NCBI GenBank assembly: GCA_003134655.1
Contig: PLBY01000052.1
Location: 97,089 to 161,088 of the forward strand
DNA from: Acidobacteriaceae bacterium
Lineage (GTDB): Bacteria; Acidobacteriota; Terriglobia; Terriglobales; Acidobacteriaceae
DNA length: 64,000 nucleotides
Direction: 5' to 3'
In this document: positions 1-8,270 of the stretch, piece after piece
Position numbering within the stretch: position 1 is the first letter of the stretch
Layout of the letters: the number at the start of each line of letters is the position of its first letter
The notes under the pieces: model-generated
Databases searched by the model: none
What the model saw: only the letters and a program-made list of their open reading frames with translations
Told to the model about the DNA's origin: nothing
Position numbers and translations under genes: made by a program

Positions 1-744
1 ATCGAGAACCGCGACCAGGCCTTTACTGTGGCCGAGCGCGTGCACCGCGCCGGAGCGCAATTCTTCCGCGGCGGAGCCTACAAGCCCCGTACCTCTCCCT
101 ACTCATTTCAAGGACTGGGCGAGGACGGCCTGCGCATCATGGCGGAAATCCGCCAGCAATTTGGCATGAAGATCATCACCGAAGCCATCGACCACGAGTC
201 ACTCGACCTGGTCGAAGAATATGCCGACGTGATCCAGATCGGCGCTCGCAACATGCAGAATTTCTCCCTGTTGAAGCGTGCCGGACGCTCCCGCAAGCCT
301 GTCCTGCTCAAACGCGGTATGTCGGCAACGCTGGAGGAATTCCTCATGGCCGCCGAGTACATCATGAGCGAGGGCAACTATAACGTCGCCCTCTGCGAAC
401 GTGGCGTGCGCACCTTCGCCGACCACACCCGCAACACGCTCGACCTGAGTGTCGTCCCGGCGGTGCAGCGCTTAAGCCATCTCCCGATTCTGGTCGATCC
501 CAGCCACGGCACCGGCAAGCGCAACAAAGTGACTCCGCTGTCGCGCGCAGCCGTCGCGGTAGGAGCCGACGGATTGATGGTGGAGGTTCACAATCAGCCC
601 GATCAGGCGATGTCTGACGGCCCGCAGTCGCTCTTCCCCGATCAGTTCGACACGTTGATGGAGCAAGTGCGCCAGATCGCCGCAGTTGTAGGACGCACGG
701 TCCCTGCGATCGGGGTAGGGGAACCGGTTGCAGCAAGCAAGTAG
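1..744 (+). CDS. aroF: 3-deoxy-7-phosphoheptulonate (DAHP) synthase, 3' part
   Basis: The reading frame is open from base 1, so the start lies upstream of the window; about 247 residues are visible. The enzyme condenses phosphoenolpyruvate with erythrose 4-phosphate, the first step of the shikimate pathway, in the cytosol. Family signatures seen are [18 protein letters not shown], the [11 protein letters not shown] strand, VLLKRGM, and the C-terminal DPSHGTGKR and MVEVHN motifs. These match the KDO8P-synthase-like (AroA/AroG Bacillus-type) class. No N-terminal regulatory domain can be judged because that end is missing. A TonB-C gene follows after 24 bases on the same strand. Confidence 0.93.
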   Translation: MENRDQAFTVAERVHRAGAQFFRGGAYKPRTSPYSFQGLGEDGLRIMAEIRQQFGMKIITEAIDHESLDLVEEYADVIQIGARNMQNFSLLKRAGRSRKPVLLKRGMSATLEEFLMAAEYIMSEGNYNVALCERGVRTFADHTRNTLDLSVVPAVQRLSHLPILVDPSHGTGKRNKVTPLSRAAVAVGADGLMVEVHNQPDQAMSDGPQSLFPDQFDTLMEQVRQIAAVVGRTVPAIGVGEPVAASK

Positions 745-768
745 TCTCGGTTTCGCTCTGGAGGCCAA

Positions 769-1215
769 ATGAGCATCTGGAAAAACGTGGCCCGAAACGT
801 CCCACATGCCAGCATTATCCTAATCCTACTTGTGTGCGGCGCCGCAGTTTTTGTAGCTCAAGAAGAGCAAGCGAAGGCCCCGCCTCCAGGATTAACCGTT
901 CTGGTAAATGGCGTGCGCGAGCCCGTCTACAAAGCCGGCAATGGGGTTAGGCCGCCTCGGCCGCTCTATCAACCCGAACCAGAACTCAGCTACGAAGCAC
1001 GGAAACGAAAAATTCAAGGAGTAGTTACGCTCGACGTCGTTGTCACTTCAATTGGCAAGACGACGCAGATTCGAGTCTTGCAGGGCCGCGGGTATGGCCT
1101 CGATGAAAAGGCAATCGAAGCCGTAAGCAAATGGAAGTTCCAGCCAGGTACCAAATACGGAGTTCCCGTCTCTGTAGAGATAGCCGTTGAAATCGACTTC
1201 CACTTGCGTTCCTGA
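769..1215 (+). CDS. TonB C-terminal domain protein (small)
   Basis: 148 residues. An N-terminal hydrophobic stretch (about residues 14-30) acts as a signal or membrane anchor, followed by a TonB-C fold (about 65-148) with LDVVVTSIGKTTQIRVLQ and GLDEKAIEAVSKWKFQP. GGAGG-like bases (ggagg) lie 5 nt before the ATG. It is far shorter than a classical TonB and lacks the proline-rich spacer, so energy transduction to an outer membrane receptor is not implied. The C-terminal domain resembles that of the TonB/Sel1 protein at 27909-28688, so the two are paralogues in this genome. The precise role is unknown. Confidence 0.75.
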   Translation: MSIWKNVARNVPHASIILILLVCGAAVFVAQEEQAKAPPPGLTVLVNGVREPVYKAGNGVRPPRPLYQPEPELSYEARKRKIQGVVTLDVVVTSIGKTTQIRVLQGRGYGLDEKAIEAVSKWKFQPGTKYGVPVSVEIAVEIDFHLRS

Positions 1216-1303
1216 GGCCGAACCGCCAGCCTGCCTACAGTTCCACTCCATAACTATTGCGAACCGATTTCACTTGTTGTGTAAAATCTGATAATCTGAT
1301 TCT

Positions 1304-1576
1304 ATGAAAAAGACGGTCATCTCGGTCACGGAGGCGGCGCGTAATTTCGCCGAGTGCGTGAACCGCGTCCGTTACCAAAAGATGACGTTCGTCCTGCTTA
1401 AGAACGGCACACCCGTTGCGCGGCTTGTTCCCGAGCAGAAGAAGAGTTGTACAGGGCGGGAATTGGCAGCGGCGTTGAGAAAGGTGGACCTGTCGGAGAC
1501 TGAGGCCAGGGCTTGGCATCGAGACCTGATGGCGGCTCGCAAAGCCTTGAAACCTCCTAAAGATAAATGGCGATAA
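1304..1576 (+). CDS. Phd/YefM-type antitoxin
   Basis: 90 residues. The N-terminus (VISVTEAARNFAECVNRV) and the following KNGTPVARLVP segment are typical of the Phd/YefM antitoxin fold, which binds DNA through its N-terminal half and neutralises a toxin with its C-terminal half. The stop codon overlaps the start of the downstream PIN-domain gene by 10 bases, the usual arrangement of toxin-antitoxin pairs. The upstream bases carry a direct repeat (tctgat, atctgat) that could be an operator, but this is only suggestive. Its partner appears frameshifted (next entry), so the antitoxin may now be an orphan. Confidence 0.8.
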   Translation: MKKTVISVTEAARNFAECVNRVRYQKMTFVLLKNGTPVARLVPEQKKSCTGRELAAALRKVDLSETEARAWHRDLMAARKALKPPKDKWR

Positions 1577-1966
1577 TTCTCGATGCCGATGTAATCATCA
1601 AAGGCGAGAAAGGCAACTTCGACCTCATCGCATGGCTGGATGGGCAAACCGGCCAGGATCTGGAAATTGCCGCCATCACCATAGCGGAACTGTGGCATGG
1701 AATCGAACGGGCAACAGCCCCGCATCGCGCAAGACGAGAACGCTACCTTAGAACAATTGTCGAGCGACTGGAAGCGATTCCCTACACCGAGTCTACGGCC
1801 TTGGTTCATGCCGAGCTTTGGGCGAACCTCGAGTCCTCAGGAAATATGATCGGGGCGCATGACCTGATTTTGGCCTCCGCGGCTTTAGCGCGGTAGTGTC
1901 GTGGCCACCTTCAACAAGCGACATTTCGCTTTGGTTCCAGGGCTTAAAGTCATCGAACCCACGTGA
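1567..1966 (+). pseudogene. vapC: VapC-type PIN-domain toxin, frameshifted near its 3' end
   Basis: PIN-domain ribonuclease of the VapC type: ILDADVIIKGEKG holds the first catalytic Asp, ITIAELWHGIERA the Glu, and GAHDLILASAALAR the third acidic site. Translation in the starting frame stops at 1894-1896 after 109 residues. In the +1 frame the expected C-terminus continues as VVATFNKRHFALVPGLKVIE and ends at 1966. Removing one base near 1894 would join the two parts into a full-length protein of about 132 residues. The truncated form lacks the last strand and the Asn/Asp region near the active site. This is either a real inactivation or a sequencing error. Confidence 0.75.
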
Positions 1967-2042
1967 GTCACCCGCACCCTCGCACTTCTGCTAAGCTTTC
2001 TCCTTCCTTTCTTCAAAGTCTCTGATAATTGACGACGCTATC

Positions 2043-3236
2043 TTGAGAAAGCTCCTCTTCATCGCAGTCCTGATTCCCATCCTCGCCGGAGCGGGCTGGT
2101 GGTATTTCCGCGAGCAGGCTCTGCCCGACTATGGGCCCGCTTACCGTGAATACGCCTACGTCTCCAACGGCAAGAGCAACACCGTCAGCGTGATCGACCT
2201 TCGTACGTTCGCGCTGGCCAAGACCATCCCAGTCGGCAGCGAGCCGACTGGTCTCGCCGCCAACAGCAAGAAGAACGAAATCTACGTCGTGAACACCGGA
2301 TCAAACAACGTCAGCATAATCGATGCCGAGTTGAACACCGTGGTGGCAACAATCGGCGTGCACGGCCGTCCCTACTTCATCGATGCCGCCGAAGACGGCA
2401 AGCGGGCTTTCGTCGCCAACTCAGGGTCATCGGACGTCAGCATCATAGATCTCGAGAAGCGGCTGGTAATCGGCAATGTGAGGGTCGGATCTGCGCCGGG
2501 GCTGGCGCGGATTTCCCCGGACGGATCAACCATCGTCGTCAGCAATCGCGGCGACAACACCGTCTCCCTGATCGACGCGAAGGCCTTGCGCGTGCGCGCA
2601 ACGCTGCCGGTCTGCCAGCAACCGGAAGACATCGCGATCCTGCCAGACTCGAGTAAGGCCTTCGTCGCTTGCTCCGGCTCTTCGCAAGTCGCCTCGATTG
2701 CTCTGAAAAGCGACGCCTCCAAAAGTGGCAACCAGAAGGATGACCGCGTACTCGCGTTGCTCGACGTGGGCCGCACCCCGGTCAGCCTCACCCTCAAGCC
2801 CGACGGCGGCGAACTGATGGTCTGCAACTTCGACTCCGACAGCATCTCGATCATCGAGACCGGCAACGACGAAGTCGGCAGCAGCCAGGAGATCGGCCAG
2901 CACCCATCCCGCGGCGTGGTCACGCTCGACAACTCGCGGCTCTACATCACGAACTTCGGCTCGAACAGCGTTGCTGTATACGACATCGATATGGGCCGTC
3001 GCATCTGGACCTTGACCGTGGGCAGCAGGCCTGACGGCCTCGCGCTCACGCCGGACCAGAATTATCTTCTGGTGCTCGACACGCAGTCAGGGGATGTCAC
3101 CGTGATCCAGAAGCGCAAACCACGGCGCACGTTGGAAACAACCGAGTACTCGCTCCTCACTCTAATTCCGGTAGGCGTGCAGCCGAGCGCAATCGTGGTC
3201 AAGACGTTCATGGCCGCCCCTCGATCAAAGAAATAG
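2043..3236 (+). CDS. YVTN-family beta-propeller repeat protein, membrane anchored
   Basis: 397 residues starting at TTG (2043). An N-terminal hydrophobic helix (about residues 3-20) is followed by roughly seven 40-residue propeller blades. Each has the pattern AYVSNGKSNTVSVIDL, YVVNTGSNNVSIID, AFVANSGSSDVSIIDL, VVSNRGDNTVSLIDA and so on, the signature of YncE/YVTN repeat proteins. Such proteins sit outside the cytoplasmic membrane and usually bind partners or ligands; no enzyme motif is visible. It is flanked by the frameshifted vapC and a convergent bacilliredoxin gene, so the context gives no functional hint. Confidence 0.82.
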   Translation: MRKLLFIAVLIPILAGAGWWYFREQALPDYGPAYREYAYVSNGKSNTVSVIDLRTFALAKTIPVGSEPTGLAANSKKNEIYVVNTGSNNVSIIDAELNTVVATIGVHGRPYFIDAAEDGKRAFVANSGSSDVSIIDLEKRLVIGNVRVGSAPGLARISPDGSTIVVSNRGDNTVSLIDAKALRVRATLPVCQQPEDIAILPDSSKAFVACSGSSQVASIALKSDASKSGNQKDDRVLALLDVGRTPVSLTLKPDGGELMVCNFDSDSISIIETGNDEVGSSQEIGQHPSRGVVTLDNSRLYITNFGSNSVAVYDIDMGRRIWTLTVGSRPDGLALTPDQNYLLVLDTQSGDVTVIQKRKPRRTLETTEYSLLTLIPVGVQPSAIVVKTFMAAPRSKK

Positions 3237-3378
3237 CTCGTGGCAATGTGGCGCGGACGCCCCCGCCCGCGTGCCGTCGCGGCAACGGCGTTAACCATCG
3301 ATCCGAGTCATGGCCCGAGCCGGCTAAAGGAAAAACAAGGGAAAAGTCTGCGCGGACGGGCGCCCGCGCAGCGCGAAG

Positions 3379-3816
3379 CTACACCGCGGCGGGCTTACCG
3401 CAGAACTTATCAAAAGCCGCCTTCAGATCCGCCGCAATGGCCGGCGCTTCGCGCCTCTCAATATCGCTGCGCGGCATCAGATATACAAGTTGCCCGTCTC
3501 GCAGAATCCCGATCGACGGTGAAGACGGCGGCTGTCCCGTGAAATAACCGCGCGCGCGTTCGGTAGCTTCCTTCTCTTGCCCCGCAAAAACGGAGTAGGC
3601 ATGATCCGGCCGGGTAGAATTCTGCATCGCAATGCGGACCGCAGGCCGCATGCGTCCCGCCGCACATCCGCAAATCGAGTTCACCACCACCATCGTCGTG
3701 CCGGGACTGTTCTTCAAAGCCTGGTCCACTTCCTCAGGTGTGCGGAGTTCTTCAATTCCCAGCCGAGTCAACTCCTCGCGCATCGGGATGACCATTATTT
3801 CGGGATACATTGGCAT
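3379..3816 (-). CDS. brxA: Bacilliredoxin (BrxA/BrxB, YphP/YqiW family)
   Basis: 145 residues, the normal length for this thioredoxin-fold family. The signature is the C49-G50-C51 motif in VVNSICGCAAGRMRP; in Firmicutes these proteins remove bacillithiol from modified proteins. The N-terminus (YPEIMVIPMREELTRLGIEEL) and the SPSIGILRDGQLVYLMPR strand also fit. Whether this bacterium makes bacillithiol cannot be seen here; Acidobacteriota commonly carry such proteins. It is convergent with the propeller gene and transcribed alone. Confidence 0.88.
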   Translation of the reverse strand: MPMYPEIMVIPMREELTRLGIEELRTPEEVDQALKNSPGTTMVVVNSICGCAAGRMRPAVRIAMQNSTRPDHAYSVFAGQEKEATERARGYFTGQPPSSPSIGILRDGQLVYLMPRSDIERREAPAIAADLKAAFDKFCGKPAAV

Positions 3817-3908
3817 GTCAGTTTTATTCCTCTGATTGGATTCGGTGATCTCATTGTAACGGGTCTGTGATCCCGAGCGAAGTTGCCGTCCACACCGACC
3901 TCTCGCGT

Positions 3909-3968
3909 GTCATCCTGAGCGAAGGGACTGCTTCGCGAATGCGAAGCAGTCCCGCAGTCGAAGGATCC
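3909..3968. repeat. Dispersed palindromic repeat (gtcatcctgag type) with strong hairpin
   Basis: Begins gtcatcctgagcgaaggga. Inside is a perfect 13-bp stem, gggactgcttcgc paired with gcgaagcagtccc, around a 4-base loop (3923-3952). Related copies begin with the same outer motif at 5101, 27717 and 31570. It lies in the 183-bp spacer between divergent brxA and murB. It looks like an intergenic REP-like element, not a terminator, because no T-run follows. Confidence 0.65.
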
Positions 3969-3999
3969 CTGCCCAGTTAGTCACCCTGTCCTGTGTATA

Positions 4000-5067
4000 T
4001 TGAAAGCACTCATGCTCCTTCAGGAAAATGTTCCGCTGGCGCCGCTGACCACCTTCCGCCTGGGAGGTCCAGCCCGCTTCTTCGTGGAAGCGAAGTCAGC
4101 CCCAGAGGTACAGGAGGCAGTCACATTCGCTCAGTCAAAGTCCCTGCCTCTCTTTGTTCTGGGCGGCGGCAGCAATCTGGTCGTTTCCGACAGCGGATGG
4201 CCCGGTCTGGTCCTGAAGGTCGCGATCCCGGGCATCGAGCAACGTCCAGGTCATGACGACGAAGGCCATGTTCTTTACGATGCCGGCGCCGGAGAATCCT
4301 GGGACCGCTTCGTCTCACACGCCGTCATGGCGCGGTGCGCAGGCGTCGAATGCCTGAGCGGAATCCCCGGCAGCGTGGGTGGCACGCCCGTCCAGAACGT
4401 AGGCGCCTACGGACAGGAAGTATCGGAAACCATCGAGTCAGTCGAAGTCTACGATCGAAAAGACGACCAAGTACGCGAACTCTGCCGCGAGGCCTGCGGG
4501 TTCACCTACCGCTCCAGCATCTTCAATACGACCGAGCGCGGACGCTTCATCATCCTGCGAGTGACCTACGCCCTCACTCCCGGAGGTGAGGCTCACATCG
4601 AGTATGCCGACCTGAAGCGCCACTTCGAAGGTCGCGAGACGCGCCCCAATCTCGCCGAGACCCGCGAGGCCGTCCGCCACATTCGCGCCCGCAAAGGCAT
4701 GCTGATCGTCGCCGGCGATCCCGATTGCCAAAGCGCGGGCTCATTCTTCAAGAATCCCGTACTCTCCGATCAGCAGCATGCAGACCTGCAGAAACGAGCC
4801 GAAGTGAAGGGACTGACTCTGCCCAGCTATCCCGCGCTGGAGAAAAGCAGAAAAGTTTCAGCAGCGTGGCTGGTGGAGAAATCCGGATTCGCCCGCGGCT
4901 ACGGCTTCGGCCACGTCGGCATTTCCAGCAAACATGCGCTTGCAATTGTGAATCGCGGCGAAGCCACAGCCGCTGAAGTGCTCGCCCTGAAAGATCAGAT
5001 CCAGCAGCGCGTCGAAGAACTCTGGGGCGTGCACCTTGAACCAGAGCCGGTGATGGTCGGCTTCTAG
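4000..5067 (+). CDS. murB: UDP-N-acetylmuramate dehydrogenase
   Basis: Reduces UDP-N-acetylglucosamine enolpyruvate to UDP-MurNAc with NADPH and FAD in peptidoglycan precursor synthesis. About 355 residues from TTG at 4000; an in-frame ATG at 4012 would shorten it by four residues, and neither has a strong ribosome binding site. The FAD-binding half shows FRLGGPARFF and GGGSNLVVSDSG; the C-terminal domain shows CQSAGSFFKNP (catalytic Ser) and ends in EPEPVMVGF with the conserved Glu. The extra VEVYDRKDD...CGFTYRSSIF segment places it with the E. coli-like type I enzymes. Confidence 0.93.
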   Translation: MKALMLLQENVPLAPLTTFRLGGPARFFVEAKSAPEVQEAVTFAQSKSLPLFVLGGGSNLVVSDSGWPGLVLKVAIPGIEQRPGHDDEGHVLYDAGAGESWDRFVSHAVMARCAGVECLSGIPGSVGGTPVQNVGAYGQEVSETIESVEVYDRKDDQVRELCREACGFTYRSSIFNTTERGRFIILRVTYALTPGGEAHIEYADLKRHFEGRETRPNLAETREAVRHIRARKGMLIVAGDPDCQSAGSFFKNPVLSDQQHADLQKRAEVKGLTLPSYPALEKSRKVSAAWLVEKSGFARGYGFGHVGISSKHALAIVNRGEATAAEVLALKDQIQQRVEELWGVHLEPEPVMVGF

Positions 5068-5100
5068 GACTCAAGTTCCCCAGCCCAGTCTCCTATGATT

Positions 5101-5189
5101 TGTCATTCCGAGCGAAGCGAGGAATCTGCTTCGTCTCGTCAGCAGAACAGCAGATTCCTCGTGCCAAAACCAAGCCGCTCGGAATGACA
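5101..5189. repeat. Inverted-repeat element with tgtcattccgagcg termini
   Basis: The ends are inverted copies of each other: tgtcattccgagcg at the left and cgctcggaatgaca at the right. A second inner pair, gaggaatctgct and agcagattcctc, lies within. The 89-bp unit resembles the 31570 element in layout and could be a small non-autonomous (MITE- or REP-like) element. It sits between murB and the sigma factor gene. Confidence 0.65.
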
Positions 5190-5275
5190 ATCCCTTCTTT
5201 AGCTGTGCAAGCGCTGCCGCTGTCACCGTTCTCCCTAAGAATTTCCTGAACAAAACTGACCCCAAGCAGGTCTTC

Positions 5276-5902
5276 ATGAGTGAGGGCAAACGAGTGCTGG
5301 CAGGAGAGGCGATCCTGAGCGGAGTGGCGACGATCCAGCGCAACGAAGCCGAGCGCAGTCGGGCCGAGAGCAGTCACGACACGCTCGAACGCCTGGTCCG
5401 GGAGCACTCCCGCCTGGTCTACCGTATCGCGTATGCGGTCCTCCGTAGCCACCACGATGCCGAAGACTCCACCCAGGAAACGTTCATACGAGTACTGCGC
5501 TACAGTTCGAAGCTCCCGGAGGTGGAAGATCCCAAGACGTGGCTCGCTCGAATCGCCTGGCGCGTCGCCGTCGACCGCAGCAAAAAACGGCGATGGGCGC
5601 GGGAAATACCTCTGGACGATCCCGCGAAGCCGGTCGCCGAAGTAGCGTCTTCCGAAATTCCAGCCGACGAGACCGTGCAGGCCACTCAACTGGGAGTAGC
5701 CGTTGAGAAGCTGATCGCGGCCCTCCCCACAAAACTCCGCGAGCCGCTGATCTTATCGACGGTAGAAGAAATGTCTCCGCGGGAAGTCGCCGCGACCCTG
5801 GGCATCAACGAAGCCGCCGTGCGCTCCCGAGTCTTCCGCGCGCGGCAGATCTTGAAGGAGAAGCTGGCGCAACAGACAGGTAGGAGACAGGTGGAACCAT
5901 GA
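5276..5902 (+). CDS. RNA polymerase sigma factor, ECF (sigma-70) family
   Basis: 208 residues. Region 2 is visible at about residues 38-80 (LVREHSRLVYRIAYAVL, HDAEDSTQETFIRVLRY) and region 4 at about 140-195 (LPTKLREPLILSTVEEMSPR, then AATLGINEAAVRSRVFRAR helix-turn-helix). There is no region 1.1 or 3, so it is an ECF factor. Its last codons overlap the next gene by 4 bases (ATGA), showing translational coupling with a membrane protein that is the likely anti-sigma factor. Target promoters cannot be read from the sequence. Confidence 0.88.
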   Translation: MSEGKRVLAGEAILSGVATIQRNEAERSRAESSHDTLERLVREHSRLVYRIAYAVLRSHHDAEDSTQETFIRVLRYSSKLPEVEDPKTWLARIAWRVAVDRSKKRRWAREIPLDDPAKPVAEVASSEIPADETVQATQLGVAVEKLIAALPTKLREPLILSTVEEMSPREVAATLGINEAAVRSRVFRARQILKEKLAQQTGRRQVEP

Positions 5903-6513
5903 CGGATCAGAATCACGAGCAAGCGCACGTGCAGGATTCGCAGAATGACGAACTCGATCGCGCACTGGATGCTGCTCTGACAAAGTACTCGTCGGTCGAT
6001 CCGCGCGCAGGATTGGAAGAAAGAATCCTGGCAAATCTTCGCGCGCAGCCGACGGCGCCAAGTCATGCGTGGTGGAGATGGGGGCTGGCTGGGGCTCTGG
6101 CGGTTATGGTGATTGTCGCGATGGCTGTTGCGTGGAGATCGGGCAGAACCATGCATTCACAATTGGCCAGGCATCCGACGAATACTGAACAGATTCGCCG
6201 GTCCGCAAATCCGCCGGAAGCAACTGCGAGCGAACGCCTCCTCGGAAACACTCCGACTAGAGCCACGCACCGCGGGGGCGCGATTGCGGTGAGAAGGTCT
6301 GCGCCCCGGGCTCGAGCAGTTGCCGAGGCAGATCCCAAACTGGATGTCTTTCCTTCACCGCAGCCGCTGAGTGAAGAAGAATTGGCGCTCGAGCGATATG
6401 TTCGAAACTTTCCCAGCGACGCGAAGCTGGTTGCACAGGCGCAAGAGGCATCCGAAAGAGAAGTTCTGGCCAAGATGCAAGCGCTGGCCAACGAATCCAC
6501 TGAATCTAACTAA
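5899..6513 (+). CDS. Single-pass membrane protein, candidate anti-sigma factor
   Basis: 204 residues. The N-terminal part is soluble and acidic (ELDRALDAALTKYSSVDPRAGLEERILANL), followed by one transmembrane helix at about residues 58-77 and a basic, proline- and alanine-rich C-terminal part with LSEEELALERYVRNFP. No zinc-binding HxxxCxxC motif of the ZAS type is present. The call as anti-sigma rests on topology and on the 4-base overlap with the ECF sigma gene; it is an inference. A short spacer leads to the next gene, so the three probably form one operon. Confidence 0.5.
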   Translation: MTDQNHEQAHVQDSQNDELDRALDAALTKYSSVDPRAGLEERILANLRAQPTAPSHAWWRWGLAGALAVMVIVAMAVAWRSGRTMHSQLARHPTNTEQIRRSANPPEATASERLLGNTPTRATHRGGAIAVRRSAPRARAVAEADPKLDVFPSPQPLSEEELALERYVRNFPSDAKLVAQAQEASEREVLAKMQALANESTESN

Positions 6514-6528
6514 GAAAGGTTGAACAAC

Positions 6529-7116
6529 ATGCGAAAACGAACGCTCCTGGTCCCCGCGTTGTTATTTATGATCGCGGTCTTCGGATGTACACGAAAGGCA
6601 AGCGCGCAAGAGGAACCCAAGGAATCCGGCGTATCCAAGACTGCCAAGGCTGAAGATTCAGTGGATGCCTATCGCCTCGATGTTTCTTTCAACGAACTCG
6701 AGGATGGCAAGAAACTGAACACTCGGCATTATTCCATTGATTTGACGGGCGGAAGGCCAAACGATATCAAAATCGGCACCAGGGTCCCCGTTGTCAGCGC
6801 CAATTGCAACTCATCTTCTGCATCTTCTCCGTCGGGCGGCGCGTCCGAGCAGTATCAATACCTGGATCTCGGGACTCACCTGAGCGCACAACTGATTAGC
6901 CACGGGAACGAACTGCATGTCTCCGGTGACATCAGCAGCCTCGACACGTCAGCCGGGCCCGAGACAAGTGCAAGGCTGGGTCCCGTAATTCGCCAGATCA
7001 AAATTGAAGGCAGTACGGCGCTCGTCCTGGGAAAGCCCATCCTCATCGGCAGCGCTGACGATCCCAACTCCAAGCGCCAGTTCCAACTCGAGGTGACGGT
7101 CACGAAGCTGAGATAG
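6529..7116 (+). CDS. Secreted protein of unknown function, sigma-factor operon
   Basis: 195 residues from the ATG at 6529, which has aagaaagg 9 bases upstream; the in-frame TTG at 6520 is too close to that site. A signal peptide (LLVPALLFMIAVFGC, cleavage probably after ASA) precedes a small beta-rich domain with DAYRLDVSFNELEDGKK and YLDLGTHLSAQLI and a C-terminal FQLEVTVTKLR. The Cys near the signal end does not form a clean lipobox. I do not recognise the family; similar short secreted proteins accompany ECF sigma factors in Acidobacteriota, an inference from context. Confidence 0.55.
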   Translation: MRKRTLLVPALLFMIAVFGCTRKASAQEEPKESGVSKTAKAEDSVDAYRLDVSFNELEDGKKLNTRHYSIDLTGGRPNDIKIGTRVPVVSANCNSSSASSPSGGASEQYQYLDLGTHLSAQLISHGNELHVSGDISSLDTSAGPETSARLGPVIRQIKIEGSTALVLGKPILIGSADDPNSKRQFQLEVTVTKLR

Positions 7117-7268
7117 ACCGTGTGGGGCGGACACTCCTGTCCGCCTGCCGACAGTGGCAAGGATTTCAGCAGGAGCACTCTTGCCCGCAGTCTACATCGG
7201 AATCGAAAGGATTCCCCGCCCCCCACAACAAACCGGCGCCGCCCCGATTCGCAACCCAGCTTTTTCGG

Positions 7269-8024
7269 CTATACCCTCGAGTGAGGGACGGTTGAACGAA
7301 CCGGCACAAGCGGCGCCTCAGTTTCCTTATCGGCAATTCTTGCCGCCGCTTGAAAGATTTCGACAAACATTTTCCGCGTGAGCTTCCCCGTCTGTGTGTT
7401 CTGGTTCGACGGATGGTACGACGCCAGCAACACCTTACCGCCGGGCATCCGATAACTGGCGCCGTGTTTGAAGAAGTAAGCCTTCTTGCTCGCAAGCAGC
7501 CCCGCACGCTTCAGGTAGTTGAGGTAAGCCTCGAAGCCAATCTTCCCCAGCGCAACCACCACCTTTACATCTTTCAGTCCTCCCAACTCCCGATCGAGAA
7601 AATGAGAGCACTCGGCAAGTTCCTCCGGAAGCGGCTTGTTGTCCGGGGGAGCGCAGCGCACGGCAGCCGTAATGTATAGATCCTTCAATTTCATGCCATC
7701 GTTGCGATCGATGGCCGTCGGCTGGCTGGCAAATCCAGTCTCGTACAGCACCGGATACATGAAGTTGCCTGAAGCATCTCCCGTGAAGGGGCGTCCCGTG
7801 CGGTTCGATCCATGCGCGCCCGGAGCCAGGCCCATGATCAGCACCCGCGCATGCGGATCGCCGAATCCCGGCACCGGCTTTCCCCAATATTCCCAGCTGA
7901 GATACGCGCGCCGCTTGACCCGCGCGACTTCCTGCCGGTAGGCGACCAGACGGGGACAGCGCGTGCAGGCGACGACTTCCCGGTTCAGAATGGTGAGCCA
8001 GTTCACCCGCTCATTACACCACAT
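7269..8024 (-). CDS. Uracil-DNA glycosylase, family 5 (UDGb)
   Basis: 251 residues, cytosolic base-excision repair enzyme that removes uracil (and in this family also some other deaminated bases) from DNA. Motif A is GLAPGAHGSNRTGRPFTGD, characteristic of family 5, where the usual catalytic Asp/Asn is replaced. Motif B is seen as YHPSNQNTQTGK. Four Cys for an iron-sulfur cluster are present: CTRC near residue 20, then RCAPP and ECSHF. It converges with the sigma operon and is divergent from tig. Confidence 0.85.
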   Translation of the reverse strand: MWCNERVNWLTILNREVVACTRCPRLVAYRQEVARVKRRAYLSWEYWGKPVPGFGDPHARVLIMGLAPGAHGSNRTGRPFTGDASGNFMYPVLYETGFASQPTAIDRNDGMKLKDLYITAAVRCAPPDNKPLPEELAECSHFLDRELGGLKDVKVVVALGKIGFEAYLNYLKRAGLLASKKAYFFKHGASYRMPGGKVLLASYHPSNQNTQTGKLTRKMFVEIFQAAARIADKETEAPLVPVRSTVPHSRV

Positions 8025-8040
8025 CGCTCAGGCATCTCAT

Positions 8041-8093
8041 CGTAGAGACGTAGCTCGCTACGTCCTTCGTCCCGCTACACCGGCCTCTCTACG
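8041..8093. repeat. Dispersed palindrome cgtagagacgtag, divergent copy
   Basis: The core gagacgtagc/gctacgtcc is imperfect compared with the copies at 11664, 15203 and 20565. This copy is longer and its ends pair (cgtagag at the left, ctctacg at the right). It lies in the 246-bp spacer between the uracil-DNA glycosylase gene and tig. Confidence 0.6.
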
Positions 8094-8270
8094 AATTCCG
8101 CTGCTGGGAGGGGACTCACGGCTGAACGACAAATGATGCTTTCCGTCGTTTGACGCTGCTCTCCCTAAGTCTTTACACTCAAGATGAACGGCGTGTGAAC
8201 AGGATTGGTCCTTGTGCTCAAGGACCCTCGGATACGGCCGGATTTTGCCAGGCAAGCCGAAAGGTTAAAC

